Shown piece after piece: positions 42,030 through 46,300 of a stretch of DNA of 46,300 bases. A program made the position numbers and the translations under genes. The stretch's first letter is position 1, and the number at the start of each line of letters is the position of its first letter. A model generated the notes under the pieces. The model had not been told where the DNA came from, made no database searches, and saw nothing but the letters and a program-made list of their open reading frames with translations. The DNA comes from Bacteroidaceae bacterium (lineage in GTDB: Bacteria > Bacteroidota > Bacteroidia > Bacteroidales > Bacteroidaceae): contig JAFTUK010000012.1 of the NCBI GenBank assembly GCA_017466325.1, positions 1 through 46,300 on the forward strand. The letters are read 5' to 3'.

Positions 42030-44021
42030 CTATGAAGCCAACCCCCCATCCAGCACTTCATACTTGGAACTGTTGCTTTTGTATTCCGGCACGATTTCCT
42101 TCATTTTCTTCACGATAGCCATATCATCATAAGAGAATGAGAGTTCGTACAGTTCCCGTTCATCCTTCAAGGCCTGCCCAAAGGGATATTCCCTTACCGC
42201 ACTGACCTTAATCTTCGGATGTGGTGTGGGCCGGGTGGTTTCCTTGTTGTTCAGCACCTCTTCGTACAGTTTCTCGCCATCGCGCAATCCTGTGTATTTT
42301 ATCTTCACGTCCTTGGCACCACTCAAGTCTATCATCTTCTGGGCCATATCGGCTATACGCACGGGTTCTCCCATGTCGAAGATAAAAATCTCTCCCCCAT
42401 GCCCCATGACTCCGGCCTCCAATACCAGTCGGCAGGCTTCGGAGATGAGCATGAAATAGCGGATTATGTCGGGATGTGTAACCGTAACCGGACCACCCTC
42501 GGCAATCTGCCTCTTGAATATGGGGATAACACTGCCGTTTGAGCCCAGGACGTTTCCGAAGCGTGTGGTGACGAACTGTGTAACGCCTGGCGCCCCGTCC
42601 TTTTGAAACAGCACCGGATATTGTCCGGCATCCTGCCCTCCCCCTTCGTGCAGTGACTGAAGCGCTCCGTTGAAACTCTGGCAATATATCTCGCAAATGC
42701 GCTTGCTGCATCCCATCACGTTGGTCGGATTCACTGCCTTGTCCGTGGAAATCATCACAAACTTCCTGGTACCGTATTTCACTGCCAAATCTGCAATGAC
42801 CCTGGTTCCGTAAACGTTATTCTGCACTGCCTCCGACGGGTTATCCTCCATCATGGGCACATGCTTGTAGGCTGCGGCATGGAATACGTAATCGGGACGT
42901 CCTTCGTCGAAAAGTTGTTCCATCCTGCCTTCGTTCGTTATACTGGTGACTACAGTCATGACATTCAGGTACGAATACTTGTCTGCCATATACCTGCGTA
43001 CATCATGCAGAGGCGTTTCCGCCTGGTCCACAAGAAGCATCCGGGAGGGGCGGAAAGAGGCCACCTGTTTTGCCAGTTCAAAACCTATGGAGCCTGCCGC
43101 TCCGGTTATCATTATGCATTTGCCCTTCAGCATCCGGTTTACCGCATCCATGTCTATTTCTATCGGTTCGCGGGCCAACAGGTCTTCCACCTCCACTTCA
43201 TGCAACTGTTTTCCATCCAGAGGAGTCTTTCCGTCCCACAGCAGATCCAGAGGACGGACCATCACCCTGATCCCGTTTCTGACCATATCCAGGAACAGGT
43301 CGGACTTGTCGTGCAACTCTTTGTTCTTCAGGGGACTGACAAACAGGGTGTCCACGTTCAATTCCAACATGGTGGGGAGAAGTTCCGCATCATTCCTGTA
43401 CACATTCACGCCCATCATCCTGTGACCGGCATAACTGTCGTCATCCGTAACAAAGCCCACCAGGGCATACTCCTTTTTCTTGTCCCGGAGGATTGATTGT
43501 GCCAACGATTCCCCACCCTCGTGGATTCCGTAAATGAAGACCCGCTTGCGGGTGTGGGTGTAGGAAAAAGAGTCGAACAGCACCTTCAACAGCAATCGCA
43601 AGCCCACGCACAGGCAGCAACTGACTATAAACTGTATGACTATGGTCACACCCTTCACATTGAATGTATGGGGGAAGAACACCAGCACCTTATGGATGGT
43701 CCAGGCGCCCAGTCCTCCCAGTGTCAGCGATGCCACCACCTGCAACAGGTCCATGTATGACGAGTAGCGCAGGATACTGGCATAGGTGTGGAACACCCTG
43801 AAGCCAAGCAGATAGCATGGCAGTAAGGTGCAGTATATCCCCAGCATCTCCCAGAAGTTGGCCGCCACCATGTGTCCGCCGTAGACCAGATAGTAGCCTA
43901 TGGTACCGGCAAAGACCACCAGGATGGAATCCAACAGCAATATAATCCAGTAGGGCGAGGCGCTCTTGCTGAAGTACCACTCCAGACCTCTCGCTATCTT
44001 ATTTCTCAACGAGTTTATCAT
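42030..44021 (-). CDS. membrane nucleotide-sugar 4,6-dehydratase (FlaA1/PglF/WbpM type)
   Basis: A 663-residue protein with four N-terminal membrane helices (about 25-155), a Rossmann-like region (near 160-280) and an SDR catalytic domain (about 300-600): NAD motif ITGAAGSIGFELA (near 307), AAYKHVPMMEDNP, STDKAVNPTNVMGCSKR and FGNVLGSNGSVIPIFK. The Ser-Thr-Asp-Lys stretch is typical of the non-canonical catalytic residues of this family. It makes a UDP-4-keto-6-deoxy sugar, probably from UDP-GlcNAc, for capsule or glycoprotein glycans. The aminotransferase gene ends 21 bp upstream and is the first gene of the operon. Confidence 0.93.
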   Translation of the reverse strand: MINSLRNKIARGLEWYFSKSASPYWIILLLDSILVVFAGTIGYYLVYGGHMVAANFWEMLGIYCTLLPCYLLGFRVFHTYASILRYSSYMDLLQVVASLTLGGLGAWTIHKVLVFFPHTFNVKGVTIVIQFIVSCCLCVGLRLLLKVLFDSFSYTHTRKRVFIYGIHEGGESLAQSILRDKKKEYALVGFVTDDDSYAGHRMMGVNVYRNDAELLPTMLELNVDTLFVSPLKNKELHDKSDLFLDMVRNGIRVMVRPLDLLWDGKTPLDGKQLHEVEVEDLLAREPIEIDMDAVNRMLKGKCIMITGAAGSIGFELAKQVASFRPSRMLLVDQAETPLHDVRRYMADKYSYLNVMTVVTSITNEGRMEQLFDEGRPDYVFHAAAYKHVPMMEDNPSEAVQNNVYGTRVIADLAVKYGTRKFVMISTDKAVNPTNVMGCSKRICEIYCQSFNGALQSLHEGGGQDAGQYPVLFQKDGAPGVTQFVTTRFGNVLGSNGSVIPIFKRQIAEGGPVTVTHPDIIRYFMLISEACRLVLEAGVMGHGGEIFIFDMGEPVRIADMAQKMIDLSGAKDVKIKYTGLRDGEKLYEEVLNNKETTRPTPHPKIKVSAVREYPFGQALKDERELYELSFSYDDMAIVKKMKEIVPEYKSNSSKYEVLDGGLAS

Positions 44022-44042
44022 CAACGATATATTACAGTAGAA

Positions 44043-45431
44043 TTAATCTTTCGGTACAATGGCGGACTTTATGGTTTCCACGATATATGCCACGTCTTCA
44101 TCGGAAACGCAAGGGCCGGCAGGAAGGCACATTCCCACCTTGAAGATTTCTTCAGACACACCATTGACATAGGCCACGCTCCTGTCCGAAGTCATGCAGA
44201 CAATCCTCTCACCGCTCACCGCTAACCCCTCACCGCTCACCGCTAACCGCTCACCGTTCATCCGCTCACCGCCCACATACACCGGTTGCCTGTGCATCGG
44301 TTTCCACAGAGGACGGGCCTCAATCTTCTTGGACAACATATACACACGCAGTGCCTCCACGTTGTCGTTAGGCTGGCAGTCCGTCGTAGGGCAGTCCACG
44401 GCATGAATCACACCGGCAGCACCGCCCACGGCAGTCTTCACCGTTTCCTTGTAGGCATTCTCCTGCCCCACGATTCTCACGTCTTCATCAATGGTAATCG
44501 TGCAGAGCCAGAAATTGGAGTCATACTCTCCCGTTTCGGGTTGCGTATGCACGTGTATTCCGGGCACATCGGCCAGCAGTTCCTCGTACAGTGCCTGCAC
44601 ATGCTTGTGATGTCCGATATGTGCCTGCAGCACGGTCATCTGCCCGCGCCCTATGCCGGCACAGACATTGCTCATTCGGTAGTTATAGCCAATTGCCGTA
44701 TGCTGGTAGTAAGGATATGCGTCCCTTGCCTGTGTGGCATACCACATAATCTCGTTGGCATCGTCCTCGGGTGCAGAAGCCCCTTTCCCGTTGCATATCA
44801 GCGCTCCGCCGCCGGAAGTGGTAATCATCTTGTTGCCATTGAACGAGAGGACGCCAAAGCGGCCCGACGTTCCCAGAACCCTGCCTTTGTAGCAAGACCC
44901 CATACCCTCGGCAGCATCCTCTATGACGGGAATGCCGTACTTGTCGGCCACTGCCATGATACGGTCTGTCTGGTACGGCATGCCGTACAAGGCCACGGGT
45001 ATTATGGCCTTGGGATAGTGTCCTGTCTTTGCCTTGCGGTCCAGTATGGCCAGTTCGAGCAGTTCGGGGTCCATGTTCCACGTCTCACGCTCCGAATCCA
45101 CGAACACCGGTTTGGCCCCAAGATAAGTAATCGGGTGGGAAGATGCGCAGAACGTGAACGACTGCACTATCACCTCGTCACCGGCCTGAACCCCACAGGC
45201 AATCAGGGCCAGATGCACTGCCGCCGTACCGGAGGACAGGCATACGACTTTAGATGAGAGAGGCTCTCCGGAAAGGTTCACAAATCGTTCCAGGTCCTGT
45301 TCGAATGCATTTACATTAGGTCCCATCGGCACCACCCAATTGGTGTCGAAGGCTTCCTTGATGTACTTCTGCTCTACTCCCTCTTCGGACATGTGTGCCA
45401 GGCAGAGGTATATGGTTTTTCTTTCCGACAT
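44043..45431 (-). CDS. DegT/DnrJ/EryC1-family nucleotide-sugar aminotransferase
   Basis: A 462-residue PLP enzyme expected to aminate the 4-keto sugar made by the next gene. Seen: LAHMSEEGVEQKYIKEAFDTN (in part), LSSGTAAVHLALIACGV near 75, ALYGMPYQTDRIM near 160, DAAEGMGS and SFNGNKMITTSGGGALI near 205 where K is the PLP lysine. It resembles PglE-like enzymes of the bacillosamine pathway. The C-terminal portion contains a 23-residue insert of repeat origin (about 387-409, with ERLAVSGEGLAVSGER), matching DNA repeats outside the gene. Start 45431 is used as it follows a full promoter. Confidence 0.9.
   Translation of the reverse strand: MSERKTIYLCLAHMSEEGVEQKYIKEAFDTNWVVPMGPNVNAFEQDLERFVNLSGEPLSSKVVCLSSGTAAVHLALIACGVQAGDEVIVQSFTFCASSHPITYLGAKPVFVDSERETWNMDPELLELAILDRKAKTGHYPKAIIPVALYGMPYQTDRIMAVADKYGIPVIEDAAEGMGSCYKGRVLGTSGRFGVLSFNGNKMITTSGGGALICNGKGASAPEDDANEIMWYATQARDAYPYYQHTAIGYNYRMSNVCAGIGRGQMTVLQAHIGHHKHVQALYEELLADVPGIHVHTQPETGEYDSNFWLCTITIDEDVRIVGQENAYKETVKTAVGGAAGVIHAVDCPTTDCQPNDNVEALRVYMLSKKIEARPLWKPMHRQPVYVGGERMNGERLAVSGEGLAVSGERIVCMTSDRSVAYVNGVSEEIFKVGMCLPAGPCVSDEDVAYIVETIKSAIVPKD
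44205..44272. repeat. GTGAGCGG-type repeat inside the aminotransferase gene
   Basis: The plus strand shows a run of CTCACCGCTCACCGCTAACC-type units, complementary to the GTGAGCG arrays at 41861, 45827 and 46079. It reads in frame and adds no stop, giving the residues GERMNGERLAVSGEGLAVSGER. This explains the insert in the protein relative to the family pattern that runs directly from HRQPVY to NGVSEEIF. Confidence 0.85.
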
Positions 45432-45456
45432 ACGCGATAATCTCAATTCATGTGCG

Positions 45457-45487
45457 CAAATATACGACAATTTCCCAACATCACCAA
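45457..45487 (-). promoter_or_regulatory. promoter of the sugar operon, TTG-N20-TATATTTG
   Basis: On the minus strand: TTG (45487-45485), 20 bp, TATATTTG (45464-45457), leader about 20 nt to ATG 45431. Confidence 0.8.
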
Positions 45488-45569
45488 GAATTAGTTTCGG
45501 TTTTAGCAGTTGGCTGACGATGAACATTTAACACTTAACATTTAACGATGACGGGGGAGGGAGAGGAGA

Positions 45570-45682
45570 GAAAGTAAGGAAAGTAAGGAAAGTATAGAGG
45601 GTATAGAGGGTATAGAGGGTATAGAGAGTATAGAGAGTAAGGAAAGTATAGAAAGTAAGGAAAGTATAGAGGGTATAGAGGG
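45570..45682. repeat. 12 x 9-bp purine-rich tandem repeat
   Basis: Twelve 9-bp units of the form GARRGTAWR (e.g. gaaagtaag, gagggtata) from 45570 to 45677, then gaggg. Purine-rich sequence starts at about 45553. Pyrimidine-rich ctttcctct-type repeats (45683-45745) follow at once, so the two halves could pair with each other or adopt unusual DNA structure. Confidence 0.9.
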
Positions 45683-45826
45683 CTTTCCTCTCTTTCCTCT
45701 CTTTCCCTTCTTTCCCTTCTTTCCTTTCTCTCCTTTCTATCCCCCACAAAAAATACCTCGGGGAGAGAGTTTTTGCTACATCACGAGAAAGGGCAAAAAC
45801 GTTAATCGCTAATCGTTAAACGTTAT

Positions 45827-45894
45827 TCGCTCACCCGCTCACCCGCTCACCGCTCATCCGCTCACCCGCTCACCGTTAAACGTTAAACGTTAAA
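45827..45894. repeat. CGCTCACC array with GTTAAACGTTA flanks
   Basis: Positions 45827-45875 hold about six CGCTCACC or CGCTCATC units. Before it stands gttaatcgctaatcgttaaacgtta (45801-45825, in parts), after it cgttaaacgttaaacgttaaatg. The flank motif recurs next to the arrays at 41855 and 46060. Confidence 0.85.
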
Positions 45895-46078
45895 TGGAAC
45901 CTCCTTCGCCCTGCACATCTATATCAACAGGTGGCATGTAAATATAATCTACATACTCTTATATTATTATAATTTAATTAATAATATTATTATATTAAAT
46001 AATTACTTTAACCTAAAGGCAGAACCACTCTCCTCTTCTGGTGACGGAAAACGTTTCAGTTAACACTTAACATTTAAC

Positions 46079-46191
46079 GGTGAGCGGATGAGCGGTGAGA
46101 GGATGAGCGGTGATAGGTGAGCGGATGAGAGGTGAGCGGTGAGCGGTGAGCGGATGAGAGGTGAGCGGATGAGCGGTGAGCGGATGAGCGG
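46079..46191. repeat. GTGAGCGGATGAGCG array
   Basis: About 14-15 units mixing GGTGAGC, GGATGAGC, GGTGAGA and GGTGATA. It is preceded by ttaacacttaacatttaac (46060-46078) and ends eight bases before the -33 box of the next promoter. Confidence 0.9.
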
Positions 46192-46199
46192 ACAACCCA

Positions 46200-46229
46200 T
46201 TGCCATACGATGGATATGCCGTATCTTTG
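46200..46229 (+). promoter_or_regulatory. promoter TTG-N19-TATCTTTG of the last gene
   Basis: TTG at 46200-46202, 19 bp, TATCTTTG at 46222-46229. Leader about 48 nt to ATG 46282. The element shares gccgtatctttg with 630-640 at the other end of the window. Confidence 0.75.
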
Positions 46230-46281
46230 TACCGTTATTCCGAAACGGGAATACGCTGTGTATCAAAATACGTTTGCGATT

Positions 46282-46300
46282 ATGGCAATCAAGGTAAAGG
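46282..46300 (+). CDS. start of a gene cut by the window end
   Basis: ATG 46282 is followed by GCAATCAAGGTAAAG (MAIKVK), preceded by a full promoter. Only six codons are present, so no family can be given with confidence. Basic small starts like this are seen in HU-like proteins of this clade, which also follow the repeat-rich leader at 633-760, but this is a guess. Confidence 0.4.

Larger units (their letters stand above)
45432..46281. other. 850-bp intergenic region packed with low-complexity repeats
   Basis: It holds the aminotransferase promoter (45457-45487), the phrase aacatttaacacttaacattt (45523-45543), a purine then pyrimidine tract (45551-45745), a GTGAGCG array with GTTAAACGTTA flanks (45801-45894), an AT-only-like stretch (about 45959-46010), another GTGAGCG/GGATGAGC array (46079-46191) and the promoter of the final gene (46200-46229). 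No real gene is visible. Reading frames across the arrays translate repeats only. Confidence 0.7.

Noticed and set aside
41870-42061. A 63-residue minus-strand frame of SPLTRSPL repeats
   Set aside because: It is the 41861-41950 array in translation and crosses a terminator.
45528-45749. A 73-residue frame encoding LYTLYT-type repeats
   Set aside because: It is a translation of the 9-bp purine array and the pyrimidine tract; no start signal, no family.
45959-46010. AT-rich stretch as a replication origin
   Set aside because: No DnaA boxes were recognised and no dnaA gene is present; dnaN and gyrA are far from it.
46060-46266. A 68-residue minus-strand frame rich in PLIRSPL
   Set aside because: It translates the GTGAGCG array and overlaps the promoter of the plus-strand gene.

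Overview
The window comes from a Bacteroidota chromosome, most likely a gut or oral Prevotella-type member of the Bacteroidales. The grounds are the promoter type seen repeatedly (TTG, 19-20 bp, TAnnTTTG), mostly weak Shine-Dalgarno sites, clade-typical genes (smalltalk protein, HU-like protein, FadL-type porin, DUF3127, DUF4835, DUF5112/5113-like kinase, GGGtGRT pair) and S16 with a long Ala/Lys/Glu tail. I see no tRNA, rRNA, CRISPR array, phage gene or transposase. Family names are from memory of the protein patterns; nothing was searched.

Layout. 1-759: gene-poor and full of short tandem repeats, ending in the leader of a 34-residue smalltalk gene that precedes an HU-like protein (to 1597). 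1845-3202 (+): a small membrane protein, an ECF sigma factor and a probable membrane anti-sigma partner. 3294-4479 (-): TPR/YfgM-like protein and ribH. 4620-9668 (+): recF, a DUF721/DciA-like gene, rpsP, a ThiE/TenI-like gene, prs and a bile-acid/sodium-symporter-family transporter. 9771-19577 (-): a three-domain AMP-ligase/ACP/acyltransferase, a FadL-type outer-membrane protein, mltG, a methionine synthase split into two genes, a DMP19-like protein, a tiny membrane protein and smpB. 19750-21900 (+): the IscU-like/GGGtGRT pair and an HU protein. 22160-22576 (-): DUF3127 protein with an SSB-like tail. 22715-29695 (+): dnaN, a DEDDh exonuclease, coaBC, a DUF4835 protein, recN and tilS. 29726-41710 (-): pcrA, a four-helix membrane protein, a response regulator, a giant tandem-module histidine kinase, two TPR proteins and gyrA. 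41861-46300: a glycan-sugar operon (aminotransferase, then membrane 4,6-dehydratase) embedded in low-complexity repeat arrays, then the start of one more gene.

Most genes are housekeeping (replication and repair, translation, cofactor synthesis, envelope). The parts that deserve a second look are: (1) a 1028-residue signalling protein with two sensor halves and two kinase-like halves, the first with a good ATP site but Ala at the usual phospho-His position, the second with a His-Glu box but no clear ATP site; (2) a dispersed family of 7-8 bp repeats (GTGAGCGG and relatives) filling intergenic regions and present in frame inside the aminotransferase gene; (3) hairpin elements with inverted ends at 864-977, 14127-14193 and 18863-18982; (4) the strongly expressed-looking GGGtGRT pair of unknown function; (5) a split methionine synthase with no reactivation domain.
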